Of a stretch of 57,687 bases of DNA, positions 1 to 7,816 are shown piece by piece; the first letter of the stretch is position 1; each line of letters begins with the position of its first letter. A program made the translations under genes and the position numbers. This DNA comes from ANME-2 cluster archaeon (GTDB taxonomy: Archaea > Halobacteriota > Methanosarcinia > Methanosarcinales > Methanocomedenaceae): assembly GCA_014237145.1 (NCBI GenBank), contig JAAXOC010000081.1, positions 1-57,687 of the forward strand, written 5' to 3'. The notes under the pieces were generated by a model. That model did no database searches, was not told the origin of the DNA, and saw only the letters and a list, made by a program, of their open reading frames with translations.

Positions 1-158
1 GATAAATATCTTTGATCTTAACATCCCAGAAAATTGTTGTTTTCTTTACAACGATAGTCACGGGATGTTAAGACTGAGGGTACTTTCATGCTAAATAAGC
101 GGTATTATTGTTGGTTAGTACTGGATATTGGTGAAGGTATTGTAAGACAGGAGCCTAA

Positions 159-932
159 ATGAACACATACTCAAAAAAAGTGGCAGTGGAACAGTTTAGT
201 AAGCGTTCGAATGCCTATGCGGCATGCAGTGCCCTGATGGACCAGGCCGACCTGGATACTGTGGTGGGACTGCTGGACCTGACCGGCATGGAGCGGGTGC
301 TGGATGTGGCTACTGGTACGGGCTTTCTTGCCAGGGCCCTGTCGCCTCATGTGAAAGAGGTCATTGGCATTGATATCACGCCGGGGATGCTGGAGCTGGC
401 GGTACGGGCTACCCGGGAGAATGAGCTTAATAATATTACATGCCTGACCGGGGATGTAGAGCACCTGCCTTTCAGGGAGTCGGAGTTTGATGTGGTAACG
501 TGCAGGTTCTCTTTCCACCATTTCCCAGGACCCCGGATGTCCCTGTGTGAGATGGCCAGGGTGTTGCGACCGGGTGGCAGGTTGGTTATTGAGGATATGT
601 TATCTTCTGAGTATACTACAAAGAGCGAGTACCAGAACAAGATGGAGAACCTGAGGGACCCTTCACACATCAAACACTACAAGGCATCTGAGATTGAGCG
701 GATGCTGCACGAGGTTGGACTGGTGGTGCTTGACAGGGTTGATGGGAGTTCAGATTTTGACTTTGAGCACTGGATAGGGATGGCAGACCCGCCAGCCGGG
801 AATGTGGAGAGTATCCGGGAGATGATGAAGTTGTCGATGGATGGGGACCAGTCCAGGCTGGATGTGCGGGTGAAGGATGGGAGGATGGTGTTTAGTTATA
901 CGACAGGGATTGTGGTGGGGAGGAAGGGGTAA
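159..932 (+). CDS. Class I SAM-dependent methyltransferase (UbiE/Methyltransf_11 type)
   Basis: Predicted cytosolic methyltransferase using S-adenosylmethionine; the acceptor cannot be told from sequence. The Rossmann motif I VLDVATGTGFLARA lies at residues 47-60, the acidic end of strand 2 is in IGIDITPGM (about 69-77), and the post-motif RVLRPGGRLVIED is at about 134-146. The 257-residue length is normal for the family. AGGAG sits six bases before the ATG, which supports this start. It stands alone at the window edge. The following ~560 bases contain no intact gene, only relics of the serS 3' end and of an ATPase gene. Confident about fold and cofactor, not about substrate. Confidence 0.85.
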   Translation: MNTYSKKVAVEQFSKRSNAYAACSALMDQADLDTVVGLLDLTGMERVLDVATGTGFLARALSPHVKEVIGIDITPGMLELAVRATRENELNNITCLTGDVEHLPFRESEFDVVTCRFSFHHFPGPRMSLCEMARVLRPGGRLVIEDMLSSEYTTKSEYQNKMENLRDPSHIKHYKASEIERMLHEVGLVVLDRVDGSSDFDFEHWIGMADPPAGNVESIREMMKLSMDGDQSRLDVRVKDGRMVFSYTTGIVVGRKG

Positions 933-1095
933 GTGGTATCCATTTCAAATCTAAGGGTAATTTAAAAATTATTAGACAAGATTAACAGGATCGACAGGAT
1001 ATACCGCAATGTCAATATCCTGTAAATCCTGTCAAAATACCATCCTTTTTAAAGTGGATACGTTAAGCAGGTAGTCGATATTAGGGGGAAAAACG

Positions 1096-1232
1096 GGTAT
1101 AACCCGTTCGAAATGTAACGAGGTCTGTATAGCGATTCCACCTCTCCACTCAAAGGAACCATATCTCCCAAGGCAACTCCCCTACAATCTCCCTGAAAGC
1201 CTCAGGCCACTTATCAGGGTCCAGCCACTCAT
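1096..1232 (-). pseudogene. Relic of the serS 3' end (copy A, most diverged)
   Basis: Read on the minus strand, about 1150-1232 encodes a C-terminal piece ending in [14 protein letters not shown], close to the real SerRS C-terminus ([14 protein letters not shown]). The similarity continues past the stop: the stretch around ggtataaccc and atgtaacgagg at 1096-1131 matches the flank of the true gene near 9810-9850. It is one of three extra copies in the first 6.3 kb, all oriented like serS. It cannot encode a working enzyme. Confidence 0.75.
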
Positions 1233-1280
1233 GAAATTCTGAGGCATCTGCAGAGGGAGGTCGTGCGGGCGTTTGTGCGA

Positions 1281-1392
1281 GTGTGGATGGGGTATTGGTG
1301 GAATTCTGTGATAACTTATTCCAGGTAATTCAATATATATTATAGTAGACTATAACATATTTGTATATTTTGTTATAGTTGATTATAACATC
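1281..1392 (-). pseudogene. 5' fragment and promoter of a DUF4143-type ATPase gene
   Basis: The bases from about 1281 to 1330 closely match the first codons of the ATPase gene at 7535-7585. The similarity extends into its upstream region with the same TATAACA/TGTTATA half-sites (around 1341-1390 here, 7589-7629 there). The rest of the ATPase gene is missing. It lies beside serS relic copy A, just as the fuller ATPase lies beside serS relic copy C. This suggests an internally deleted copy of the same module. Confidence 0.6.
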
Positions 1393-1500
1393 ACGGCACC
1401 GCAAAAATCACATGTTTTTTCACATTAACAACAAATCGGTTCTTCGAGCTTATCAACCACAGTTTTTAGATATCTATGCGATATCCCTGTCTCATATGTT

Positions 1501-2082
1501 TCATACATTTTTCGCTATCCTTTTGATGAGCAGTTCAGCCGCTTCCACACATACTCCGCCCTCATTCATTAAGTCAATTATCAACTGGGGCCTCGAAACG
1601 ATCTTCAGGCCATCCTTTTCAAAGGAATTATAAAAAACATGCTCATCTGAGAGTATTAGCCGCACATTTCCTTTACCTACAAGTCCTTTTTTTGAGAGTA
1701 TATCATGCCACTGCTCCCAATCACTTTCATTTATATAAATATCGACCCTGCTTGGGAACAGGTAATTCTGGACGATATTTTCTGCCTGGTATGTGGTCAA
1801 TGCATAGGATAGGTGGGACTGCTTGAGGAACTCTAATGGATCTTTGAGCATGTATTCCCTGTGTTTGTGCTTGACACGAACAGACTGCCAGTAATGCAGC
1901 AGGGCAGGGTGATCTAAGACTTTGGTACCTTTTACCAGTCCCATTTCGGTAAGTTTTAAGAAAAATTCCCGCACCCATGGGTAAGAGCAGTCAGCCTGTC
2001 TGGCAATACTGTATTTGCTGATATTTCCAGAAGGATTGTTTGCGAGTATCCTGAGTATCCTGTCTCTTATTTTTCCGCGCAT
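1501..2082 (-). CDS. AbiEi-like antitoxin / winged-helix regulator
   Basis: 193-residue protein with an N-terminal winged-helix region (about 1-60; ARQADCSYPWVREFFLKL looks like the recognition helix) and a C-terminal domain of the AbiEi antitoxin type ending in GGVCVEAAELLIKRI. Family members are antitoxins of type IV toxin-antitoxin systems or stand-alone autorepressors. No AbiEii-type nucleotidyltransferase toxin lies next to it, so it is either solitary or has lost its partner. A perfect 16-bp palindrome lies about 35 bases before the start codon and is a likely operator. A decayed copy of its 3' end lies at about 3917-3998. Family assignment is by recalled similarity only. Confidence 0.6.
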   Translation of the reverse strand: MRGKIRDRILRILANNPSGNISKYSIARQADCSYPWVREFFLKLTEMGLVKGTKVLDHPALLHYWQSVRVKHKHREYMLKDPLEFLKQSHLSYALTTYQAENIVQNYLFPSRVDIYINESDWEQWHDILSKKGLVGKGNVRLILSDEHVFYNSFEKDGLKIVSRPQLIIDLMNEGGVCVEAAELLIKRIAKNV

Positions 2083-2115
2083 ATTTATGGTGGTAATGTG
2101 ATGTTTTTATATACT

Positions 2116-2155
2116 TTACCTATATAGGTAACTTGTATGGGTTATATATGTTACC
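2116..2155 (-). promoter_or_regulatory. Palindromic operator upstream of the AbiEi-like gene
   Basis: TTACCTATATAGGTAA at 2116-2131 is a perfect 16-base palindrome. A third half-site GTTACC lies at 2150-2155, giving GGTAAC/GTTACC spacing as well. It overlaps an A/T-rich stretch that could hold the TATA box. The position fits autoregulation by the winged-helix protein encoded immediately downstream (minus strand). Confidence 0.55.
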
Positions 2156-2245
2156 TTCATAATTGTCACAAACCTCGAAATAAATTCCGAAAGGCATTGA
2201 CGAGAATGCTCAGGCTTTGATATTTCTTATCGGCTTATTTTACTC

Positions 2246-3217
2246 CTATGCTTTGTTAAGGCGCATGTATCCTCGTACCACAAATACCACTATTTCTAAA
2301 ATAACTGGAATCCAGAAATACGAATAATTAATCGCAGCCAAGGAAAAGTTTGCTCCAGAAAGTATGCCTAATGATATTGATGTAACAATAACAATACCTA
2401 TGATTGAAATTATATAATCAAGATATCGAATATCGAAATGAATTATACCAAAGAACCACAATAAAAATAAATTTATGACACCTAATAACAAGAAAATATT
2501 TACATATTTAATGGTTTCAAAAAGTTTAGAATCACCTCTGGAAAATTTAATTTTCAATGGTTCTGATTTATAATCGGATATATTCTGAAATTCAAACCTT
2601 AATTTGTTTGCCCCTTCAAAAGACATCTTCAAATTAGATTCATAATTTGAATTGTCTATACTATATTCTTCTGGTATTTCAAAATTTAAAAATTCATTAA
2701 TTTTAGAAACGTGTATTGGGGTAGATATATTATACTCAAAAATATAATGAAACCCGTTTAATGTTGTTAAAATTCTATTTGAAGTATATTCAAATTCAAT
2801 ATCCACTTCAGTTTTTGTAGTATTGGAAATATATCCAACATATAATGTATTCTCGTTGGAATTGAGGCCTTTACCTAAATAATAAAAAGGTTCTGTAAAA
2901 TTTCCCGATTTTGCGATACTTTTCAATTCATGATATTCAATTCTAATTGGGACAAACTCATTTCCATTATTTTTAATATTTATTTTTGGATTTGCGGTTA
3001 CTTCAACGTATTCTGAAATTGGATATTGAAGTAAGTGCTTAGGGTTTTCTCCTTCTACTTTTCTTAATTCGTAATTATAAATTTCTTGAACTAGATTGTT
3101 TTTTGGGTCAACTACAATTTTTAATGTAGATACTTGAAGCCTACTTTCCGCAACTTTCAAATTGCTAAAATCTGAATTTATTTTGCACATTTTATTCATC
3201 CTGGTAGTATTTTTCAC
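2246..3217 (-). CDS. Hypothetical membrane protein with three C-terminal helices
   Basis: Not recognised. About 230 polar, beta-rich residues (many Asn, Glu and Thr) precede three hydrophobic segments at roughly 235-255, 263-288 and 295-315, so the N-terminal part probably faces one side of the membrane. The gene is markedly A+T-rich compared with the core genes nearby, which suggests transfer. The first ATG overlaps the end of the IS1634-type transposase relic. The true start may be the internal ATG at about 3199 (MNKMCKI), and the protein may have been truncated at its N-terminus when the IS sequence arrived. It lies in the module between serS relic copies A and B. Confidence 0.6.
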   Translation of the reverse strand: MKNTTRMNKMCKINSDFSNLKVAESRLQVSTLKIVVDPKNNLVQEIYNYELRKVEGENPKHLLQYPISEYVEVTANPKINIKNNGNEFVPIRIEYHELKSIAKSGNFTEPFYYLGKGLNSNENTLYVGYISNTTKTEVDIEFEYTSNRILTTLNGFHYIFEYNISTPIHVSKINEFLNFEIPEEYSIDNSNYESNLKMSFEGANKLRFEFQNISDYKSEPLKIKFSRGDSKLFETIKYVNIFLLLGVINLFLLWFFGIIHFDIRYLDYIISIIGIVIVTSISLGILSGANFSLAAINYSYFWIPVILEIVVFVVRGYMRLNKA

Positions 3218-3700
3218 GTGGCACTCCAGCTAATCTAATTACCTCAACCTGTTTAGCCATGATCTCGGTCCGGAAGGTTTGTAACAATGTACTCTTGGAC
3301 CATAACCGATGAAATTCGATGTTATCAAAGAGAGACAATAACCTGGAAGTGGTTGGTGATTCGCAGTCTCGGTCTTCAGGATAGATAGAAATGCTTCCCA
3401 ATCCATTTTTCTTCATTCCCATGCGAACCTCTCTTTCAATAAGGGCCTGTATAAGCATCGCGAGAAAAAATACGAAGAGCAAACCTTCGATCCGTGTAAC
3501 GCTTTTCAACAATACAGGAGCAACTTTATAGGCGGTCTTCAACTGTTCGTGCCTTTTTTCCAACCAGGGCTGATACTTGTACTTGTCCAGTATCTCAACC
3601 AACGAAAGATATCTATCATCTGCAGTTACGTATACCCCGTACAAATTGTAATGTGACCTATATAGCGTTTTCAAGGATTTATTCCTCATTATATCCATAT
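3192..3700 (-). pseudogene. C-terminal fragment of an IS1634-type transposase
   Basis: Only the C-terminal part of the transposase remains. It contains the stretch KYQPWLEKRHEQLKTAYKVA, followed by LLKSVTRIEGLLFVFFLAML, ALIEREVRM and a tail with RDCESPTTSRLLSLF, all typical of the end of IS1634/IS4-like enzymes. The open frame continues upstream to 3854, but there it runs antisense to a serS relic and has no transposase character. No terminal repeats could be recognised. The element is dead and probably old. Confidence 0.65.
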
Positions 3701-3727
3701 ATATTGTACACCAAGATATAAAAAAAG

Positions 3728-3917
3728 GGATTTGCCCCCCCTCACAAAAACCTAATCCCCTCAGGCAGCTCCCCAACAATCTTTCTAAACGCCGCAGGCC
3801 ACCCATCAGGGTCCAGCCCCTTCTGAGCATAAAAAGCACTCGCCCACCGCTCAAGCCCGATCCTGCTGCACCCCTACCACAACTCCTGGTTGCCCTGGCT
3901 CTTCACATTAAAGCCCT
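3728..3917 (-). pseudogene. Relic of the serS 3' end (copy B)
   Basis: About 165 bases are nearly identical to the last third of a kilobase of serS (9871-10050), plus ~15 bases past its stop. Read on the minus strand it gives [18 protein letters not shown] and then [15 protein letters not shown]. An in-frame TAG replaces the codon after ELW, so it is not functional. On its upstream side it ends abruptly at a fusion to a fragment of the AbiEi-like gene. Confidence 0.85.
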
Positions 3918-3998
3918 TTGATGAGCAGTTCAACCGCCTCCGCACATACTCTACCATCGTTCATCAAATCAATTATCAACTAGGGTATCGAAAACCGA
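3917..3998 (-). pseudogene. 3' fragment of an AbiEi-like gene fused to serS copy B
   Basis: About 75 bases from gatgagcagttcaacc onward match the 3' end of the intact AbiEi-like gene (1526-1600) at most positions, in the same orientation. The join to the serS fragment lies at a shared run of cctttt, which suggests a microhomology junction. It carries no start and encodes only part of the C-terminal EAVELLIK motif. Confidence 0.7.
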
Positions 3999-4084
3999 AA
4001 ACTTACTTAAATAATTGGGGTGAATAAGTAAATGAATGAGGCGCTAGCAGTATAAAAAAGAAAGAAAATCAGGCTTTATCTGAA

Positions 4085-4315
4085 TTAAAATTCTTCCCAA
4101 TCTTCCAGGGCAATTTTTCTTCCGATGAGTTTCTCCAATTCTTTAATCATCATTTTAAGCTGCGGGACTGAATACTCATCATTGCTGGGAATTGTTAAAA
4201 CTTTGGTGCCATATCGCATATAGAAATGTCGTCCGCCTGGTTCAGGCGCATTGAAACCCAATTTTACAAGTTTTTTGATAAAAACTCTGCGTTTACATGG
4301 CTTCCATTTAGGCAT
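4085..4315 (-). CDS. hicA: HicA-type mRNA interferase toxin
   Basis: Small basic protein of the HicA/YcfA fold. It starts MPKWKPCKRRVFIKKLVKLG and carries the central PGGRHFYMRYG stretch with the family's catalytic-type histidine, then IPSNDEYSVPQLKMMIKEL. HicA toxins cleave mRNA in the cytosol and are neutralised by HicB. The ATG at 4315 is chosen because it overlaps the hicB stop by a few bases and gives the usual family N-terminus; a longer frame to 4336 exists. It lies between serS relic copies B and C as a self-contained cargo module. Confidence 0.75.
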   Translation of the reverse strand: MPKWKPCKRRVFIKKLVKLGFNAPEPGGRHFYMRYGTKVLTIPSNDEYSVPQLKMMIKELEKLIGRKIALEDWEEF

Positions 4316-4571
4316 GAGCCCCAGCCTCAATGCCATGTGGAATACCTACATTGATATTCAGATGGTCTATCACAGGCAAAGTATCACCGTGCCGTATTTT
4401 GACTATGAGCCAACCTTCAAATACTGATTCAAGCTCTTTCTGACATTCAAAAAGCGTTTTTCCAAAAGCGAGAACACCCGGACATTCTGGTATTTTACCA
4501 GAAAAGGTATCATCTTCGAGCTTATCGTATTCAGCTTTGCTCAACGCTTTGTTAATATAATCTATTAGCAT
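4308..4571 (-). CDS. hicB: HicB-type antitoxin
   Basis: The domain has the partial RNase H-like fold of HicB: a short N-terminal strand, then DTFSGKIPECPGVLAFGKTL and the helix FECQKELESVFEGWLIVKI. It binds and blocks HicA and usually autoregulates. No C-terminal DNA-binding domain is present, so it is the short HicB form common in archaea. The ATG at 4571 is preferred because GGTGAT lies just upstream; an in-frame extension to 4583 would need a TTG start. It overlaps hicA, so the two are translated together. Confidence 0.75.
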   Translation of the reverse strand: MLIDYINKALSKAEYDKLEDDTFSGKIPECPGVLAFGKTLFECQKELESVFEGWLIVKIRHGDTLPVIDHLNINVGIPHGIEAGAHA

Positions 4572-4649
4572 CAGGATCACCAATTTTGCATTCTGTATTT
4601 TAACTTATCTTATTGTAGACCATTATGCACAAAAGAGTTGTACATAATT

Positions 4650-4880
4650 TTACATATTTTTTATACAATGTCTCCTGTCCTTATTTGTCATCTCAAGGAC
4701 AAGCGGGGCTGTTTTGGGCCATTTCGTTTCGAGCTTTTCTGCTTCAGTGAGCCACGCTTTAGCTGCTGATTTAGTCTCCACATCCTTTATACCACTGCCG
4801 CTTTCGAGAACCATCTTTCTTAAGTCATGTACTTGTTCGTCAATAGATGCTATTTTCTCGATAATCTCACCATCTGCCAT
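4650..4880 (-). CDS. Small helical hypothetical protein
   Basis: 76 residues, mostly predicted helix, with heptad-like spacing in IIEKIASIDEQVHDLRKMVL and a Trp-containing second helix (AWLTEAEKLETKWPKTA). Not recognised. It could be the remaining part of a larger protein or a small antitoxin-like coiled coil. It has no strong ribosome-binding site and lies upstream of hicBA on the same strand, inside the module between serS copies B and C. Confidence 0.4.
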   Translation of the reverse strand: MADGEIIEKIASIDEQVHDLRKMVLESGSGIKDVETKSAAKAWLTEAEKLETKWPKTAPLVLEMTNKDRRHCIKNM

Positions 4881-4937
4881 AAATCTTATTTTTATTTTTC
4901 GTGTTTAAATAGTTGTGTGAAGTTACTGGTATAACAC

Positions 4938-4958
4938 CCTCACAAAAACCTAATCCCC
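4938..4958 (-). pseudogene. Downstream end of serS relic copy C, split by an IS element
   Basis: The sequence ctcacaaaaacctaatcccc matches the last codons and stop of serS. It is cut off by the left end of the IS1-family element and resumes after the right end at about 6164. The bases just outside (actggtataac) also match the flank of native serS near 9808. Confidence 0.75.
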
Positions 4959-5033
4959 CTCTGGGGTCGTGTCCTTGATTAATTGACAATATTTAAATAG
5001 TTTAAATGTAATTCTCTCTTCAGAGGGGTATAA

Positions 5034-5450
5034 ATGGATTTAGAACTCGATTTATCAGAATTTTATTGTTTGAATGAAGATTGCCCAAATTACGGTAAGA
5101 AGGGTCAAGGAAATATAAGAGTCAAAGAGAGATACGGCCCGAAAAATCTGGCGCTATTGAGATGCAATACCTGCACACATTGCTTCAGTGAAACCAGAGG
5201 TACGATCTTTTTTGGACTTAAGACCCCAGATGAAGAAATACTTAGGACACTGGCAATGATACCTGAAAAAGGAAGCATACGTGGAACGGCAAGAGCCACA
5301 GAACATGATAAAGATACCATTTGCAGATGGCTTGACATTGCAGGAGCACATTGTCAGGAAGTTACAGATTACTTTTTTCAAGAGCTTGAGCTTGGCCAGG
5401 TGCAAATAGATGAGATCTGGTCATATATAAAAAAAAGGAAAAAAACGTGA
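5034..5450 (+). CDS. IS1-type transposase, upstream frame (InsA-like)
   Basis: 138 residues with a zinc-ribbon pair (C12, C17, C44, C47) and a helix-turn-helix region (about 80-105), followed by the first catalytic aspartate in QIDEIWSY (D126). The frame ends just after an 8-A and a 7-A run (5429-5445). As in IS1, the full transposase is expected from a -1 slip on this run into the downstream frame, giving one DDE protein. The short product alone would bind the ends and repress. Confidence 0.8.
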   Translation: MDLELDLSEFYCLNEDCPNYGKKGQGNIRVKERYGPKNLALLRCNTCTHCFSETRGTIFFGLKTPDEEILRTLAMIPEKGSIRGTARATEHDKDTICRWLDIAGAHCQEVTDYFFQELELGQVQIDEIWSYIKKRKKT

Positions 5451-6148
5451 TTGATGTCGATCCTGATGAATGTGGTGATGTTTATGCACTAACAGCAATG
5501 GAAAGCAATACAAAATTATTTATCAGTCATCATGAAGGAGGAAGAAGTACAGATGATGCTAAGAAATTGTTCAATGATTTAGAAAGTAAACGATCAAATA
5601 CTTCTCCAATCCCACTGTTTACCTCCGATGATTGGGATCCCTTTGAATTGGCACTACTAAATATCTACGGGAACCTGGAGCAGCCACCCTATTGTGGTAT
5701 TGGAAGAAAACCTCATCCTATTTTGGTGCCACCTGAAGATTTGAAGTATGCTCAGGTAAGCAAAAAAGTTGCGAATGGACATGTTGTTGAAGAGCTTCAG
5801 CGTGTTGTTTTCGGAGATGCCGACGAAATATTAAGGCTTTTTGGGGCAGATTCAGGTGGCTGTATTAACACAGCATATATAGAACGGATCAATCTTACTA
5901 TCAGAAATTCTCTAGCAAGATTTATACGCAAAGGAATGAATTTTAGTAAAAATGCTCTGATGCATTCAAGAGCAATAGACTTCTTCCAGGCATGGTATAA
6001 TTTTGTTAAGCCGCATAAATCACTACGATTAATGGTCAATTGTGGAAACAAAAGATGGTTGCAAAGGACACCAGCTGTGGCTCAGAAACTTACAGACCAT
6101 ATTTGGACATTGAAAGAATTATTAACGTTCAGAGTGCCTGTTCAGTAA
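5447..6148 (+). CDS. IS1-type transposase, downstream frame (InsB-like catalytic part)
   Basis: This frame carries the rest of the DDE domain: an aspartate in [10 protein letters not shown] and the glutamate in [20 protein letters not shown], followed by [10 protein letters not shown] and a tail ending in KPHKSLRL. These closely follow the IS1 InsB pattern. It opens upstream of its first possible start and lies in the -1 frame relative to the first ORF, so it is probably made mainly as a frameshift fusion. The GTG at 5447 is only a formal start. Confidence 0.8.
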   Translation: MIDVDPDECGDVYALTAMESNTKLFISHHEGGRSTDDAKKLFNDLESKRSNTSPIPLFTSDDWDPFELALLNIYGNLEQPPYCGIGRKPHPILVPPEDLKYAQVSKKVANGHVVEELQRVVFGDADEILRLFGADSGGCINTAYIERINLTIRNSLARFIRKGMNFSKNALMHSRAIDFFQAWYNFVKPHKSLRLMVNCGNKRWLQRTPAVAQKLTDHIWTLKELLTFRVPVQ

Positions 6149-6163
6149 ATCGGGGACACGACC

Positions 6164-6268
6164 CTCTGGCAGCTCCCCCACAATCTCCCTGAACGCCGCA
6201 GGCCACCCATCAGGGTCCAGCCCCTTCTGGGCATAAAAAGCACTCGTCCACCGCTCAACCCCGATCCC
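6164..6268 (-). pseudogene. Upstream part of serS relic copy C
   Basis: It continues the serS-like sequence interrupted by the IS element: minus-strand translation gives [18 protein letters not shown] and then FREIVGELP. The similarity to serS stops near 6268, about 25 bases before the 3' end of the broken ATPase gene. It is the third extra copy of this gene end in the island. Confidence 0.8.
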
Positions 6269-6292
6269 GATTCAGCCCGACCACTCCCATAC

Positions 6293-7585
6293 CTATCCCA
6301 GCAGCCACTTCCACATCGGCACAAACATTATCCTGTTGCCCCTGAAATCCTCTTCACCCTCATAATCCCAGGTGATGACCAGAAGATCAGTACATTCCAG
6401 TTCCTTTGACGCTTTAACCAGGGATTTTAACTCCCGCTCTCTTGTATTTATATTTTCAAGGTCATAGCATACCTGTATCAACTGCATAACCTCAGGTCCA
6501 CGGCCCAGGACAAAATCCACCTCAAGTCCTGATGTGTCTTTCCAATAATATATCTAAAGTATCGGGTCAAAGTAGTGCTTTTTTCTCAACAGCTCAATTG
6601 CAATAACATTTTCAATTCTTCGTCCCCTGTCTTTAACGCCGTGCAGTATCACGAACCCCAGGTCAACCAGATATATTTTTGGTATACTCCCCTCTACTTC
6701 CCTGACACCTTTTCCGTATTTCCTGATAAGGAATATGAAATTTATATCTTCCAGGTAAGAGAAATATTCATAGACTTTTACCGGGCTCAGTGATACCTTT
6801 GCCGAAAGCAGGTAATTTCGCAATTTCCTGACCGATAGCTCCCTTGCAAAGTTTCTTACAAGGGATTTTATCATAAATTTCAGGGCAGATATCTTTTCGA
6901 TACCATATCTTTCTACCAGGTCCCGGTAGACCATCAGGTCAATATATTCTTTCAGTGTCCGAATCCTGACCATCCTGTCATATTCCAGCAGTTCTGGAAA
7001 GCCGCCGTATTCAAGGTATTCATCGAGATGTCTTTTCAGCACTCCTCTTTCTGATTCTATTAACGGGAACTCGGATTTGAAACCTTTTGCGACAAGGAAT
7101 TCCCTGAAGGAAAGCGGGAACAGGTTATACGATAATGTCCGTCCCCTCAGGCTGGTGGCTATTTCTTGGGATAGCAGTTTTGAGGATGAGCCTGTCAGGA
7201 ATATCCTGGCATTTTTCTTTTCGGTGAGCCTTCTTACAAACCTCTCCCAGCCATCTATCTCCTGGATCTCATCAAGGAAAAGGTAAAGGATGTCAGCACC
7301 GGGATTTATTTTGTGGTACAGCTCGATGATGGTTGAGAGGTCGCTTGTTGTCAGTTCGCTGAGCCTTTCGTCTTCAAAGTTTATGTAAAATATTCGTTTT
7401 TTGTCCAGGCCCTCGTTCAGTAATTGCTGGATCACCTGGAACAGGTAGTATGTTTTACCGGTGCGTCTCAGGCCGATGAGTGTTATTACTTTGTCAGTCT
7501 CGGATGGGATGGATAGTTCTCTTTTGAATAGTGTGGGGATGGGGTATTTGTGGAATTCTGTGATGACTTCTTTCAGGTAGTTCAT
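6293..7585 (-). pseudogene. AAA ATPase with DUF4143 nuclease-like tail, interrupted by an in-frame TAG
   Basis: This is an ATPase of the AAA_14/DUF4143 class. Walker A GLRRTGKT lies at residues 38-45, Walker B YLFLDEIQEIDGWE near 101-114, and sensor-like IFLTGSSSKLLS near 130-141. The C-terminal resolvase-like domain begins YYWKDTSGLEVDFVLG. The reading frame stays open from 7585 down to 6293 except for one TAG at 6554-6556, between DPIL and IYYWKD. The break removes the PD-(D/E)XK-like tail. It may be a recent nonsense mutation, since no frame change is needed to restore the full ~430-residue protein. TAG is an ordinary stop elsewhere in the window, so pyrrolysine is unlikely. Inverted half-sites precede the gene. 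Confidence 0.75.
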
Positions 7586-7588
7586 GAC

Positions 7589-7629
7589 ATGTTATATTGG
7601 ACTATAACATATTTAGGTTTTTTGTTATA
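7589..7629 (-). promoter_or_regulatory. Inverted TGTTATA repeats upstream of the DUF4143 ATPase gene
   Basis: ATGTTATA (7589-7596) and TATAACAT (7603-7610) form a perfect 8-base inverted repeat, and a third half-site TGTTATA lies at 7623-7629. The same arrangement survives in the partial copy at 1341-1390. It could be a protein-binding operator or promoter-linked hairpin; the binding protein is unknown. Confidence 0.5.
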
Positions 7630-7816
7630 GTTGAGTATTAAGTAACGGACTCAGCGCTGAAGACGCGAAGCATCCCCACATGGATGCTCGATGGTTAGAG
7701 ATTCTGTTGCTGATAGGATTTTCCTTATTTTGCAGCGCCGAAACGATACGAAAAATCGGAAGAGACAGCGCTTTTTATAATCTGGAAGCTTATTGTTGGT
7801 AACTATAATTCAAATA
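7630..7816. other. Intergenic stretch with small hairpins
   Basis: No gene. A hairpin GCATCC/GGATGC with a short loop lies near 7669-7685. It is followed by A/T-rich sequence running into the convergent end of the next gene. A similar GCATC...GATGC hairpin occurs at 8471-8485. Confidence 0.35.

Larger units (their letters stand above)
933..1500. other. Gene-free stretch with relics of serS and a DUF4143 ATPase gene
   Basis: No intact gene. A short imperfect direct repeat around 975-1055 (gacaggat/cctgtcaaa motifs) is followed by a diverged copy of the serS 3' end and its downstream flank (about 1096-1232). After that comes a short copy of the 5' end and promoter of the ATPase gene found at 7585 (about 1281-1392). 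Both relics point the same way as their parent genes. Confidence 0.6.
4965..6163 (+). mobile_element. IS1-family insertion sequence
   Basis: A 1.2-kb element with terminal inverted repeats GGTCGTGTCC (left, 4965-4974; right, 6154-6163 inverted), flanked by CTCTGG on both sides (4959-4964 and 6164-6169). The duplication can be read as 6-8 bases because of neighbouring C runs. It carries two overlapping transposase frames in the IS1 insA/insB arrangement. It has interrupted a serS 3'-end relic, so it arrived after the relic formed. Its ends look intact, so it may still be active. Confidence 0.85.

Noticed and set aside
3700-3854. N-terminal extension of the IS1634-type transposase frame
   Set aside because: This part is antisense-like reading of the serS relic and has no transposase character.
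6142-6324. Small Gly/Arg-rich protein
   Set aside because: It is an alternative-frame reading over the serS relic copy C; the same false peptide appears over copy B.
6554-6556. Pyrrolysine at the TAG in the ATPase gene
   Set aside because: Several clearly real genes here end in TAG (for example fbp at 22864-22866), no pyl genes are in the window, and ATPases are not known Pyl proteins; a nonsense mutation is simpler.
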